Shown one piece after another: positions 35,197 through 49,200 of a stretch of 64,000 nt of DNA. The first letter of the stretch is position 1; the number at the start of each line of letters is the position of its first letter. Source of the stretch: Henricia sp. BOLD:AAB3569 (taxonomy: Eukaryota; Echinodermata; Asteroidea; Spinulosida; Echinasteridae); the NCBI GenBank assembly GCA_037783545.1, contig JBBELK010001194.1, forward strand, positions 1-64,000. The letters run 5' to 3'. The position numbers and the translations under genes were made by a program. The notes below the pieces were generated by a model. The model made no database searches. It worked only from the letters and a program-made list of their open reading frames with translations, and was not told the DNA's origin.

Positions 35197-37950
35197 GTGT
35201 GTCCCAAATGCCGGCAAATTTGGAAATCAAGGAATTTTCCAACCAACTTCAAATTTTGCATGCTCCAAACTGTATATATTCCGCACTTGTCATGCAAAAT
35301 TGACAGATTTTCGCTGGGAAATGACGGAGAAATTTCAGAGTTTAGGGAAAACGGAGCTCGGCTGCGTGGTTATTCCCCTAACCGTGGCTGTTGGGACACC
35401 CTGCGCCGCGCTGGTGTACATTTGTACGGCCGTTGACTCACCCCAGATTGTGACGGGAATTAGGTCAAAGTGTGTCCCAAATGCCGGCAAATTTGGAAAT
35501 CAAGGAATTTTCCAACCAACTTCAAATTTTGCATGCTCCAAACTGTATATATTCCGCACTTGTCATGCAAAATTGACAGATTTTCGCTGGGAAATGACGG
35601 AGAAATCTCAGGGTTTATGGAAAACGGAGCTCGGCTGCGTGGTTATTCCCCTAACCGTGGCTGTTGGGACACCCTGCGCATGCGCCGCGCTTGTGTACAT
35701 TTGTACGGCCGTTGACTCGCCCCAGATTGTGACGGGAATTAGGTCAAAGTGTGTCCCAAATGCCGGCAAATTTGGAAATCAAGGAATTTTCCGACCAACT
35801 TCAAATTTTGCATGCTCCAAACTGTATATATTCCGCACTTGTTATGCAAAATTGACAGATTTTCGCTGGGAAATGACGGAGAAATTTCAGAGTTTAGGGA
35901 AAACGGAGCTCGGCTGCGTGGTTATTCCCCTAACCGTGGCTGTTGGGACACCCTGCGCATGCGCCGCGCTGGTGTACATTTGTACGGCCGTTGACTCACC
36001 CCAGATTGTGACGGGAATTAGGTCAAAGTGTGTCCCAAATGCCGGCAAATTTGGAAATCAAGGAATTTTCCAACCAACTTCAAATTTTGCATGCTCCAAA
36101 CTGTATATATTCCGCACTTGTCATGCAAAATTGACAGATTTTCGCTGGGAAATGACGGAGAAATTTCAGAGTTTAGGGAAAACAGAGCTCGGCTGCGTGG
36201 TTATTCCCCTAACCGTGGCTGTTGGGACACCCTGCGCCGCGCTGGTGTACATTTGTACGGCCGTTGACTCATCCCAGATTGTGACGGGAATTAGGTCAAA
36301 GTGTGTCCCAAATGCCGGCAAATTTGGAAATCAAGGAATTTTCCAACCAACTTCAAATTTTGCATGCTCCAAACTGTATATATTCCGCACTTGTCATGCA
36401 AAATTGACAGATTTTCGCTAGGAAATGACGGAGAAATTTCAGAGTTTAGGGAAAACGGAGCTCGGCTGCGTGGTTATTCCCCTAACCGTGGCTGTTGGGA
36501 CACCCTGCGCATGCGCCGCGCTGGTGTACATTTGTACGGCCGTTGACTCACCCCAGATTGTGACGGGAATTAGGTCAAAGTGTGTCCCAAATGCCGGCAA
36601 ATTTGGAAATCAAGGAATTTTCCAACCAACTTCAAATTTTGCATGCTCCAAACTGTATATATTCCGCACTTGTCATGCAAAATTGACAGATTTTCGCTGG
36701 GAAATGACGGAGAAATTTCAGAGTTTAGGGAAAACGGAGCTCGGCTGCGTGGTTATTCCCCTAACCGTGGCTGTTGGGACACCCTGCGCCGCGCTGGTGT
36801 ACATTTGTACGGCCGTTGACTCACCCCAGATTGTGACGGGAATTAGGTCAAAGTGTGTCCCAAATGCCGGCAAATTTGGAAATCAAGGAATTTTCCAACC
36901 AACTTCACATTTTGCATGCTCCAAACTGTATATATTCCGCACTTGTCATGCAAAATTGACAGATTTTCGCTGGGAAATGACGGAGAAATTTCAGGGTTTA
37001 TGGAAAACGGAGCTCGGCTGCGTGGTTATTCCCCTAACCGTGGCTGTTGGGACACCCTGCGCATGCGCCGCGCTTGTGTACATTTGTACGGCCGTTGACT
37101 CACCCCAGATTGTGACGGGAATTAGGTCAAAGTGTGTCCCAAATGCCGGCAAATTTGGAAATCAAGGAATTTTCCAACCAACTTCACATTTTGCATGCTC
37201 CAAACTGTATATATTCCGCACTTGTCATGCAAAATTGACAGATTTTCGCTGGGAAATGACGGAGAAATTTCAGAGTTTAGGGAAAACGGAGCTCGGCTGC
37301 GTGGTTATTCCCCTAACCGTGGCTGTTGGGACACCCTGCGCCGCGCTGGTGTACATTTGTACGGCCGTTGACTCACCCCAGATTGTGACGGGAATTAGGT
37401 CAAAGTGTGTCCCAAATGCCGGCAAATTTGGAAATCAAGGAATTTTCCAACCAACTTCAAATTTTGCATGCTCCAAACTGTATATATTCCGCACTTGTCA
37501 TGCAAAATTGACAGATTTTCGCTGGGAAATGACGGAGAAATTTCAGAGTTTAGGGAAAACGGAGCTCGGCTGCGTGGTTATTCCCCTAACCGTGGCTGTT
37601 GGGACACCCTGCGCCGCGCTGGTGTACATGTGTACGGCCGTTGACTCACCCCAGATTGTGACGGGAATTAGGTCAAAGTGTGTCCCAAATGCCGGCAAAT
37701 TTGGAAATCAGGGAATTTTCCAACCAACTTCAAATTTTGCATGCTCCAAACTGTATATATTCCGCACTTGTCATGCAAAATTGACAGATTTTCGCTGGGA
37801 AATGACGGAGAAATTTCAGAGTTTAGGGAAAACGGAGCTCGGCTGCGTGGTTATTCCCCTAACCGTGGCTGTTGGGACACCCTGCGCCGCGCTGGTGTAC
37901 ATTTGTACGGCCGTTGACTCACCCCAGATTGTGACGGGAATTAGGTCAAA
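35197..37950 (+). repeat. Block 20: mixed run, partly copied at 41275
   Basis: Monomers at 35197 (S), 35470 (L, A, aaatctcaggg), 35749 (L, B, cttgttatgc), 36028 (S, aacagagctc), 36301 (L, TAG), 36580 (S), 36853 (L, A, cacattttgc), 37132 (S, cacattttgc), 37405 (S, acatgtgtac) and 37678 (S, R). The part from about 35,718 to 37,098 matches 41,244-42,624 at offset 5,526. From about 37,190 on it matches 32,774 onward at offset 4,416. Confidence 0.88.
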
Positions 37951-39612
37951 GTGTGTCCCAAATGCCGGCAAATTTGGAAATCAAGGAATTTTCCAACCAA
38001 CTTCAAATTTTGCATGCTCCAAACTGTATATATTCCGCACTTGTCATGCAAAATTGACAGACTTTCGCTGGGAAATGACGGAGAAATTTCAGAGTTTAGG
38101 GAAAACGGAGCTCGGCTGCGTGGTTATTCCCCTAACCGTGGCTGTTGGGACACCCTGCGCCGCGCTGGTGTACATTTGTACGGCCGTTGACTCACTCCAT
38201 ATTGAGACGGGAATTAGGTCAACGTGTGTCCCAAATTCCGGCAAATTTGGAAATCAAGGAATTTTCCAACCAACTTCAAATTTTGCATGCTCCAAACTGT
38301 ATATATTCCGCACTTGTCATGCAAAATTGACAGATTTTCGCTGGGAAATGACGGAGAAATTTCAGAGTTTAGGGAAAACGGAGCTCGGCTGCGTGGTTAT
38401 TCCACTAACCGTGGCTGTTGGGACACCCTGCGCATGCGCCGCGCTGGTGTACATTTGTACGGCCGTTGACTCGCCCCAGATTGTGACGGGAATTAGGTCA
38501 AAGTGTGTCCCAAATGCCGGCAAATTTGGAAATTAAGGAATTTTCCAACCAACTTCAAATTTGGCATGCTCCAAACTGTATATATTCCGCACTTGTCATG
38601 CAAAATTGACAGATTTTCGCTAGGAAATGACGGAGAAATTTTAGAGTTTAGGGAAAACGGAGCTCGGCTGCGTGGTTATTCCCCTAACCGTGGCTGTTGG
38701 GACACCCTGCGCATGCGCCGCGCTGGTGTACATTTGTACGGCCGTTGACTCACCCCAGATTGTGACGGGAATTAGGTCAAAGTGTGTCCCAAATGCCGGC
38801 AAATTTGGAAATCAAGGAATTTTCCAACCAACTTCAAATTTTGCATGCTCCAAACTGTATATATTCCGCACTTGTCATGCAAAATTGACAGATTTTCGCT
38901 AGGAAATGACGGAGAAATTTCAGAGTTTAGGGAAAACGGAGCTCGGCTGCGTGGTTATTCCCCTAACCGTGGCTGTTTGGACACCCTGCGCATGCGCGGC
39001 GCTGGTGTACATTTGTACGGCCGTTGACTCACCCCAGATTGTGACGGGAATGAGGTCAAAGTGTGTCCCAAATGCCGGCAAATTTGGAAATCAAGGAATT
39101 TTCCAACCAACTTCAAATTTTGCATGCTCCAAACTGTATATTTTCCGCACTTGTCATGCAAAATTGATAGATTTTCGCTGGGAAATGACGGAGAAATTTC
39201 AGAGTTTAGGGAAAACGGAGCTCGGCTGCGTGGTTATTCCCCTAACCGTGGCTGTTGGGGCACTCTGCGCCGCGCTGGTGTACATTTGTACGGCCGTTGA
39301 CTCATCCCAGATTGTGACGGGAATTAGGTCAAAGTGTGTCCCAAATGCCGGCAAATTTGGAAATCTAGGAATTTTCCAACCAACTTCAAATTTTGCATGC
39401 TCCAAACTGTATATATTCCGCACTTGTCATGCAAAATTGACAGATTTTCGCTAGGAAATGACGGAGAAATTTCAGAGTTTAGGGAAAACGGAGCTCGGCT
39501 GCGTGGTTATTCCCCTAACCGTGGCTGTTGGGACACCCTGCGCATGCGCCGCGCTTGTGTACATTTGTACGGCCGTTGACTCACCCCAGATTGTGACGGG
39601 AATTAGGTCAAA
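37951..39612 (+). repeat. Block 21a: 6-mer unit of 1,662 bp, first copy
   Basis: Monomers at 37951 (S, pre-H), 38224 (L, H), 38503 (L, TAG), 38782 (L, TAG, GGC), 39061 (S, I, G) and 39334 (L, TAG, atctagg). The 38503 copy has ggaaattaagg, a private TAA stop in the open frame. The unit repeats immediately downstream. Confidence 0.92.
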
Positions 39613-41274
39613 GTGTGTCCCAAATGCCGGCAAATTTGGAAATCAAGGAATTTTCCAACCAACTTCAAATTTTGCATGCTCCAAACTGTATATATTCCGC
39701 ACTTGTCATGCAAAATTGACAGACTTTCGCTGGGAAATGACGGAGAAATTTCAGAGTTTAGGGAAAACGGAGCTCGGCTGCGTGGTTATTCCCCTAACCG
39801 TGGCTGTTGGGACACCCTGCGCCGCGCTGGTGTACATTTGTACGGCCGTTGACTCACTCCATATTGAGACGGGAATTAGGTCAACGTGTGTCCCAAATTC
39901 CGGCAAATTTGGAAATCAAGGAATTTTCCAACCAACTTCAAATTTTGCATGCTCCAAACTGTATATATTCCGCACTTGTCATGCAAAATTGACAGATTTT
40001 CGCTGGGAAATGACGGAGAAATTTCAGAGTTTAGGGAAAACGGAGCTCGGCTGCGTGGTTATTCCACTAACCGTGGCTGTTGGGACACCCTGCGCATGCG
40101 CCGCGCTGGTGTACATTTGTACGGCCGTTGACTCGCCCCAGATTGTGACGGGAATTAGGTCAAAGTGTGTCCCAAATGCCGGCAAATTTGGAAATCAAGG
40201 AATTTTCCAACCAACTTCAAATTTGGCATGCTCCAAACTGTATATATTCCGCACTTGTCATGCAAAATTGACAGATTTTCGCTAGGAAATGACGGAGAAA
40301 TTTTAGAGTTTAGGGAAAACGGAGCTCGGCTGCGTGGTTATTCCCCTAACCGTGGCTGTTGGGACACCCTGCGCATGCGCCGCGCTGGTGTACATTTGTA
40401 CGGCCGTTGACTCACCCCAGATTGTGACGGGAATTAGGTCAAAGTGTGTCCCAAATGCCGGCAAATTTGGAAATCAAGGAATTTTCCAACCAACTTCAAA
40501 TTTTGCATGCTCCAAACTGTATATATTCCGCACTTGTCATGCAAAATTGACAGATTTTCGCTAGGAAATGACGGAGAAATTTCAGAGTTTAGGGAAAACG
40601 GAGCTCGGCTGCGTGGTTATTCCCCTAACCGTGGCTGTTTGGACACCCTGCGCATGCGCGGCGCTGGTGTACATTTGTACGGCCGTTGACTCACCCCAGA
40701 TTGTGACGGGAATGAGGTCAAAGTGTGTCCCAAATGCCGGCAAATTTGGAAATCAAGGAATTTTCCAACCAACTTCAAATTTTGCATGCTCCAAACTGTA
40801 TATTTTCCGCACTTGTCATGCAAAATTGATAGATTTTCGCTGGGAAATGACGGAGAAATTTCAGAGTTTAGGGAAAACGGAGCTCGGCTGCGTGGTTATT
40901 CCCCTAACCGTGGCTGTTGGGGCACTCTGCGCCGCGCTGGTGTACATTTGTACGGCCGTTGACTCATCCCAGATTGTGACGGGAATTAGGTCAAAGTGTG
41001 TCCCAAATGCCGGCAAATTTGGAAATCTAGGAATTTTCCAACCAACTTCAAATTTTGCATGCTCCAAACTGTATATATTCCGCACTTGTCATGCAAAATT
41101 GACAGATTTTCGCTAGGAAATGACGGAGAAATTTCAGAGTTTAGGGAAAACGGAGCTCGGCTGCGTGGTTATTCCCCTAACCGTGGCTGTTGGGACACCC
41201 TGCGCATGCGCCGCGCTGGTGTACAGTTGTACGGCCGTTGACTCACCCCAGATTGTGACGGGAATTAGGTCAAA
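39613..41274 (+). repeat. Block 21b: 6-mer unit of 1,662 bp, second copy
   Basis: Monomers at 39613, 39886, 40165, 40444, 40723 and 40996 match block 21a one to one. Visible differences are the absence of the TAA in the 40165 copy, and gctggtgtacagttg in the 40996 copy where the 39334 copy has gcttgtgtacatttg. Confidence 0.92.
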
Positions 41275-43209
41275 GTGTGTCCCAAATGCCGGCAAATTTG
41301 GAAATCAAGGAATTTTCCGACCAACTTCAAATTTTGCATGCTCCAAACTGTATATATTCCGCACTTGTTATGCAAAATTGACAGATTTTCGCTGGGAAAT
41401 GACGGAGAAATTTCAGAGTTTAGGGAAAACGGAGCTCGGCTGCGTGGTTATTCCCCTAACCGTGGCTGTTGGGACACCCTGCGCATGCGCCGCGCTGGTG
41501 TACATTTGTACGGCCGTTGACTCACCCCAGATTGTGACGGGAATTAGGTCAAAGTGTGTCCCAAATGCCGGCAAATTTGGAAATCAAGGAATTTTCCAAC
41601 CAACTTCAAATTTTGCATGCTCCAAACTGTATATATTCCGCACTTGTCATGCAAAATTGACAGATTTTCGCTGGGAAATGACGGAGAAATTTCAGAGTTT
41701 AGGGAAAACAGAGCTCGGCTGCGTGGTTATTCCCCTAACCGTGGCTGTTGGGACACCCTGCGCCGCGCTGGTGTACATTTGTACGGCCGTTGACTCATCC
41801 CAGATTGTGACGGGAATTAGGTCAAAGTGTGTCCCAAATGCCGGCAAATTTGGAAATCAAGGAATTTTCCAACCAACTTCAAATTTTGCATGCTCCAAAC
41901 TGTATATATTCCGCACTTGTCATGCAAAATTGACAGATTTTCGCTAGGAAATGACGGAGAAATTTCAGAGTTTAGGGAAAACGGAGCTCGGCTGCGTGGT
42001 TATTCCCCTAACCGTGGCTGTTGGGACACCCTGCGCATGCGCCGCGCTGGTGTACATTTGTACGGCCGTTGACTCACCCCAGATTGTGACGGGAATTAGG
42101 TCAAAGTGTGTCCCAAATGCCGGCAAATTTGGAAATCAAGGAATTTTCCAACCAACTTCAAATTTTGCATGCTCCAAACTGTATATATTCCGCACTTGTC
42201 ATGCAAAATTGACAGATTTTCGCTGGGAAATGACGGAGAAATTTCAGAGTTTAGGGAAAACGGAGCTCGGCTGCGTGGTTATTCCCCTAACCGTGGCTGT
42301 TGGGACACCCTGCGCCGCGCTGGTGTACATTTGTACGGCCGTTGACTCACCCCAGATTGTGACGGGAATTAGGTCAAAGTGTGTCCCAAATGCCGGCAAA
42401 TTTGGAAATCAAGGAATTTTCCAACCAACTTCACATTTTGCATGCTCCAAACTGTATATATTCCGCACTTGTCATGCAAAATTGACAGATTTTCGCTGGG
42501 AAATGACGGAGAAATTTCAGGGTTTATGGAAAACGGAGCTCGGCTGCGTGGTTATTCCCCTAACCGTGGCTGTTGGGACACCCTGCGCATGCGCCGCGCT
42601 TGTGTACATTTGTACGGCCGTTGACTCGCCCCAGATTGTGACGGGAATTAGGTCAAAGTGTGTCCCAAATGCCGGCAAATTTGGAAATCAAGGAATTTTC
42701 CGACCAACTTCAAATTTTGCATGCTCCAAACTGTATATATTCCGCACTTGTCATGCAAAATTGACAGATTTTCGCTGGGAAATGACGGAGAAATTTCAGA
42801 GTTTAGGGAAAACGGAGCTCGGCTGCGTGGTTATTCCCCTAACCGTGGCTGTTGGGACACCCTGCGCATGCGCCGCGCTGGTGTACATTTGTACGGCCGT
42901 TGACTCACCCCAGATTGTGACGGGAATTAGGTCAAAGTGTGTCCCAAATGCCGGCAAATTTGGAAATCAAGAAATTTTCCAACCAACTTCAAATTTTGCA
43001 TGCTCCAAACTGTATATATTCCGCACTTGTCATGCAAAATTGACAGATTTTCGCTGGGAAATGACGGAGAAATTTCAGAGTTTAGGGAAAACGGAGCTCG
43101 GCTGCGTGGTTATTCCCCTAACCGTGGCTGTTGGGACACCCTGCGCCGCGTTGGTGTACATTTGTACGGCCGTTGACTCACCCCAGATTGTGACGGGAAT
43201 TAGGTCAAA
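41275..43209 (+). repeat. Block 22: copy of 35.7-37.1 kb, then A-B
   Basis: Monomers at 41275 (L, B, cttgttatgc), 41554 (S, aacagagctc), 41827 (L, TAG), 42106 (S), 42379 (L, A, cacattttgc), 42658 (L, B) and 42937 (S, caagaaatt). The first five carry the same private markers as 35749-36853. Confidence 0.9.
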
Positions 43210-44986
43210 GTGTGTCCCAAATGCCGGCAAATTTGGAAATCAAGGAATTTTCCAACCAACTTCAAATTTCGCATGCTCCAAACTGTATATATTCCGCACT
43301 TGTCATGCAAAATTGACAGACTTTCGCTGGGAAATGACGGAGAAATTTCAGAGTTTAGGGAAAACGGAGCTCGGCTGCGTGGTTATTCCCCTAACCGTGG
43401 CTGTTGGGACACCCTGCGCCGCGCTGGTGTACATTTGTACGGCCGTTGACTCACTCCATATTGAGACGGGAATTAGGTCAACGTGTGTCCCAAATTCCGG
43501 CAAATTTGGAAATCAAGGAATTTTCCAACCAACTTCAAATTTTGCATGCTCCAAACTGTATATATTCCGCACTTGTCATGCAAAATTGACAGATTTTCGC
43601 TGGGAAATGACGGAGAAATTTCAGAGTTTAGGGAAAACGGAGCTCGGCTGCGTGGTTATTCCACTAACCGTGGCTGTTGGGACACCCTGCGCATGCGCCG
43701 CGCTGGTGTACATTTGTACGGCCGTTGACTCGCCCCAGATTGTGACGGGAATTAGGTCAAAGTGTGTCCCAAATGCCGGCAAATTTGGAAATCAAGGAAT
43801 TTTCCAACCAACTTCAAATTTTGCATGCTCCAAACTGTATATATTCCGCACTTGTCATGCAAAATTGATAGATTTTCGCTGGGAAATGACGGAGAAATTT
43901 CAGAGTTTAGGGAAAACGGAGCTCGGCTGCGTGGTTATTCCCCTAACCGTGGCTGTTGGGGCACCCTGCGCCGCGCTGGTGTACATTTGTACGGCCGTTG
44001 ACTCATCCCAGATTGTGACGGGAATTAGGTCAAAGTGTGTCCCAAATGCCGGCAAATTTGGAAATCAAGGAATTTTCCAACCAACTTCAAATTTTGCATG
44101 CTCTAAACTGTATATATTCCGCACTTGTCATGCAAAATTGACAGATTTTCGCTGGGAAATGACGGAGAAATTTCAGAGTTTATGGAAAACGGAGCTCGGC
44201 TGCGTGGTTATTCCCCTAACCGTGGCTGTTGGGACACCCTGCGCATGCGCCGCGCTTGTGTACATTTGTACGGCCGTTGACTCGCCCCAGATTGTGACGG
44301 GAATTAGGTCAAAGTGTGTCCCAAATGCCGGCAAATTTGGAAATCAAGGAATTTTCCGACCAACTTCAAATTTTGCATGCTCCAAACTGTATATATTCCG
44401 CACTTGTCATGCAAAATTGACAGATTTTCGCTGGGAAATGACGGAGAAATTTCAGAGTTTAGGGAAAACGGAGCTCGGCTGCGTGGTTATTCCCCTAACC
44501 GTGGCTGTTGGGACACCCTGCGCATGCGCCGCGCTGGTGTACATTTGTACGGCCGTTGACTCACCCCAGATTGTGACGGGAATTAGGTCAAAGTGTGTCC
44601 CAAATGCCGGCAAATTTGGAAATCAAGGAATTTTCCAACCAACTTCAAATTTTGCATGCTCCAAACTGTATATATTTCGCACTTGTCATGCAAAATTGAC
44701 AGATTTTCGCTGGGAAATGACGGAGAAATTTCAGAGTTTAGGGAAAACGGAGCTCGGCTGCGTGGTTATTCCCCTAACCGTGGCTGTTGGGGCACCCTGC
44801 GCCGCGCTGGTGTACATTTGTACGGCCGTTGACTCATCCCAGATTGTGACGGGAATTAGGTCAAAGTGTGTCCCAAATGTCGGCAAATTTGGAAATCAAG
44901 GAATTTTCCAACCAACTTCAAATTTTGCATGCTCCAAACTGTATATATTCCGCACTTGTCATGCAAAATTGACAGATTTTCGCTAG
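41951..44986 (+). other. Open frame of 1,011 codons through repeats, probably non-coding
   Basis: Runs from the first ATG after the TAG of the 41827 copy (peptide start MTEKFQSLGK) to the TAG of the 44866 copy. It has no features beyond the repeated 91/93-residue unit. Confidence 0.08.
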
Positions 44987-45138
44987 GAAATGACGGAGAA
45001 ATTTCAGAGTTTAGGGAAAACGGAGCTCGGCTGCGTGGTTATTCCCCTAACCGTGGCTGTTGGGACACCCTGTGCCGCGCTGGTGTACATTTGTACGGCC
45101 GTTGACTCACCCCAGATTGTGACGGGAATTAGGTCAAA
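43210..45138 (+). repeat. Block 23: H block with cgcatgc, A-B pair, G and V monomers
   Basis: Monomers at 43210 (S, pre-H, tttcgcatgc), 43483 (L, H), 43762 (S, I, G), 44035 (L, A, gctctaaac), 44314 (L, B), 44593 (S, G, atatttcgc) and 44866 (S, TAG, V, ctgtgccg). Unlike blocks 1, 3 and 19, the H monomer is followed directly by the I/G monomer. Two TAG monomers are missing between them. Confidence 0.88.
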
Positions 45139-46230
45139 GTGTGTCCCAAATGCCAGCAAATTTGGAAATCAAGGAATTTTCCAACCAACTTCAAATTTTG
45201 CATGCTCCAAACTGTATATATTCCGCACTTGTCATGCAAAATTGACAGATTTTCGCTGGGAAATGACGGAGAAATTTCAGAGTTTAGGGAAAACGGAGCT
45301 CGGCTGCGTGGTTATTCCCCTAACCGTGGCTGTTGGGACACCCTGCGCCGCGCTGGTGTACATTTGTACGGCCGTTGACTCACCCCAGATTGTGACGGGA
45401 ATTAGGTCAAAGTGTGTCCCAAATGCCGGCAAATTTGGAAATCAGGGAATTTTCCAACCAACTTCAAATTTTGCATGCTCCAAACTGTATATATTCCGCA
45501 CTTGTCATGCAAAATTGACAGATTTTCGCTAGGAAATGACGGAGAAATTTCAGAGTTTAGGGAAAACGGAGCTCGGCTGCGTGGTTATTCCCCTAACCGT
45601 GGCTGTTGGGACACCCTGCGCCGCGCTGGTGTACATTTGTACGGCCGTTGACTCACCCCAGATTGTAACGGGAATTAGGTCAAAGTGTGTCCCAAATGCC
45701 AGCAAATTTGGAAATCAAGGAATTTTCCAACCAACTTCAAATTTTGCATGCTCCAAACTGTATATATTCCGCACTTGTCATGCAAAATTGACAGATTTTC
45801 GCTGGGAAATGACGGAGAAATTTCAGAGTTTAGGGAAAACGGAGCTCGGCTGCGTGGTTATTCCCCTAACCGTGGCTGTTGGGACACCCTGCGCCGCGCT
45901 GGTGTACATTTGTACGGCCGTTGACTCACCCCAGATTGTGACGGGAATTAGGTCAAAGTGTGTCCCAAATGCCGGCAAATTTGGAAATCAGGGAATTTTC
46001 CAACCAACTTCAAATTTTGCATGCTCCAAACTGTATATATTCCGCACTTGTCATGCAAAATTGACAGATTTTCGCTGGGAAATGACGGGGAAATTTCAGA
46101 GTTTAGGGAAAACGGAGCTCGGCTGCGTGGTTATTCCCCTAACCGTGGCTGTTGGGACACCCTGCGCCGCGCTGGTGTACATTTGTACGGCCGTTGACTC
46201 ACCCCAGATTGTGACGGGAATTAGGTCAAA
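45139..46230 (+). repeat. Block 24: tandem pair of a 546-bp dimer
   Basis: Monomers at 45139 (S, gccagcaaa) and 45412 (S, R, TAG) are followed by 45685 (S, gccagcaaa) and 45958 (S, R, acgggg). The two dimers differ at the TAG/TGG position and at a gtaacgg seen at the start of the second. Confidence 0.9.
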
Positions 46231-49200
46231 GTGTGTCCCAAATGCCGGCAAATTTGGAAATCAAGGAATTTTCCAACCAACTTCAAATTTTGCATGCTCC
46301 AAACTGTATATATTCCGCACTTGTCATGCAAAATTGACAGACTTTCGCTGGGAAATGACGGAGAAATTTCAGAGTTTAGGGAAAACGGAGCTCGGCTGCG
46401 TGGTTATTCCCCTAACCGTGGCTGTTGGGACACCCTGCGCCGCGCTGGTGTACATTTGTACGGCCGTTGACTCACTCCATATTGAGACGGGAATTAGGTC
46501 AACGTGTGTCCCAAATTCCGGCAAATTTGGAAATCAAGGAATTTTCCAACCAACTTCAAATTTTGCATGCTCCAAACTGTATATATTCCGCACTTGTCAT
46601 GCAAAATTGACAGATTTTCGCTGGGAAATGACGGAGAAATTTCAGAGTTTAGGGAAAACGGAGCTCGGCTGCGTGGTTATTCCACTAACCGTAGCTGTTG
46701 GGACACCCTGCGCATGCGCCGCGCTGGTGTACATTTGTACGGCCGTTGACTCGCCCCAGATTGTGACGGGAATTAGGTCAAAGTGTGTCCCAAATGCCGG
46801 CAAATTTGGAAATCTAGGAATTTTCCAACCAACTTCAAATTTTGCATGCTCCAAACTGTATATATTCCGCACTTGTCATGCAAAATTGACAGATTTTCGC
46901 TAGGAAATGACGGAGAAATTTTAGAGTTTAGGGAAAACGGAGCTCGGCTGCGTGGTTATTCCCCTAACCGTGGCTGTTGGGACACCCTGCGCATGCGCCG
47001 CGCTGGTGTACATTTGTACGGCCGTTGACTCACCCCAGATTGTGACGGGAATTAGGTCAAAGTGTGTCCCAAATGCCGGCAAATTTGGAAATCAAGGAAT
47101 TTTCCAACCAACTTCAAATTTTGCATGCTCCAAACTGTATATATTCCGCACTTGTCATGCAAAATTGACAGATTTTCGATGGGAAATGACGGAGAAATTT
47201 CAGAGTTTAGGGAAAACGGAGCTCGGCTGCGTGGTTATTCCCCTAACCGTGGCTGTTGGGACACCCTGCGCATGCGCCGCGCTGGTGTACATTTGTACGG
47301 CCGTTGACTCACCCCAGATTGTGACGGGAATTAGGTCAAAGTGTGTCCCAAATGCCGGCAAATTTGGAAATCAAGGAATTTTCCAACCAACTTCAAATTT
47401 TGCATGCTCCAAACTGTATATATTCCGCACTTGTCATGCAAAATTGACAGATTTTCGCTGGGAAATGACGGAGAAATTTCAGAGTTTAGGGAAAACGGAG
47501 CTCGGCTGCGTGGTTATTCCCCTAACCGTGGCTGTTGGGGCACCCTGCGCCGCGCTGGTGTACATTTGTACGGCCGTTGACTCACCCCAGATTGTGACGG
47601 GAATTAGGTCAAAGTGTGTCCCAAATGCCGGCAAATTTGGAAATCAAGGAATTTTCCAACCAACTTCAAATGTTGCATGCTCCAAACTGTATATATTCCG
47701 CACTTGTCATGCAAAATTGACAGATTTTCGCTGGGAAATGACGGAGAAATTTCAGAGTTTAGGGAAAACGGAGCTCGGCTGCGTGGTTATTCCCCTAACC
47801 GTGGCTGTTGGGGCACCCTGCGCCGCGCTGGTGTACATTTGTACGGCCGTTGACTCATCCCAGATTGTGACGGGAATTAGGTCAATGTGTGTCCCAAATG
47901 TCGGCAAATTTGGAAATCAAGGAATTTTCCAACCAACTTCAAATTTTGCATGCTCCAAACTGTATATATTCCGCACTTGTCATGCAAAATTGACAGATTT
48001 TCGCTAGGAAATGACGGAGAAATTTCAGAGTTTAGGGAAAACGGAGCTCGGCTGCGTGGTTATTCCCCTAACCGTGGCTGTTGGGACACCCTGCGCATGC
48101 GCGGCGCTGGTGTACATTTGTACGGCCGTTGACTCACCCCAGATTGTGACGGGAATTAGGTCAAAGTGTGTCCCAATTGCCGGCAAATTTGGAAATCAAG
48201 GAATTTTCCAACCAACTTCAAATTTTGCATGCTCCAAACTGTATATATTCCGCACTTGTCATGCAAAATTGATAGATTTTCGCTGGGAAATGACGGAGAA
48301 ATTTCAGAGTTTAGGGAAAACGGAGCTCGGCTGCGTGGTTATTCCCCTAACCGTGGCTGTTGGGGCACCCTGCGCCGCGCTGGTGTACATTTGTACGGCC
48401 GTTGACTCATCCCAGATTGTGACGGGAATTAGGTCAAAGTGTGTCCCAAATGCCGGCAAATTTGGAAATCAAGGAATTTTCCAACCAACTTCAAATTTTG
48501 CATGCTCCAAACTGTATATATTCCGCACTTGTCATGCAAAATTGACAGATTTTCGCTAGGAAATGACGGAGAAATTTCAGAGTTTAGGGAAAACGGAGCT
48601 CGGCTGCGTGGTTATTCCCCTAACCGTGGCTGTTGGGACACCCTGCGCATGCGCCGCGCTGGTGTACATTTGTACGGCCGTTGACTCACCCCAGATTGTG
48701 ACGGGAATTAGGTCAAAGTGTGTCCCAAATGCCGGCAAATTTGGAAATCAAGGAATTTTCCAACCAACTTTAAATTTTGCATGCTCCAAACTGTATATAT
48801 TTCGCACTAGTCATGCAAAATTGACAGATTTTCGCTGGGAAATGACGGAGAAATTTCAGAGTTTAGGGAAAACGGAGCTCGGCTGCGTGGTTATTCCCCT
48901 AACCGTGGCTGTTGGGACACCCTGCGCCGCGCTGGTGTACATTTGTACGGCCGTTGACTCACGCCAGATTGTGACGGGAATTAGGTCAAAGTGTGTCCCA
49001 AATGCCGGCAAATTTGGAAATCAAGGAATTTTCCAACCAACTTCAAATTTTGCATGCTCCAAACTGTATATATTCCGCACTTGTCATGCAAAATTGACAG
49101 ATTTTCGCTGGGAAATGACGGAGAAATTTCAGAGTTTATGGAAACCGGAGCTCGGCTGCTTGGTTATTCCCCTAACCGTGGCTGTTGGGACACCCTGCGC

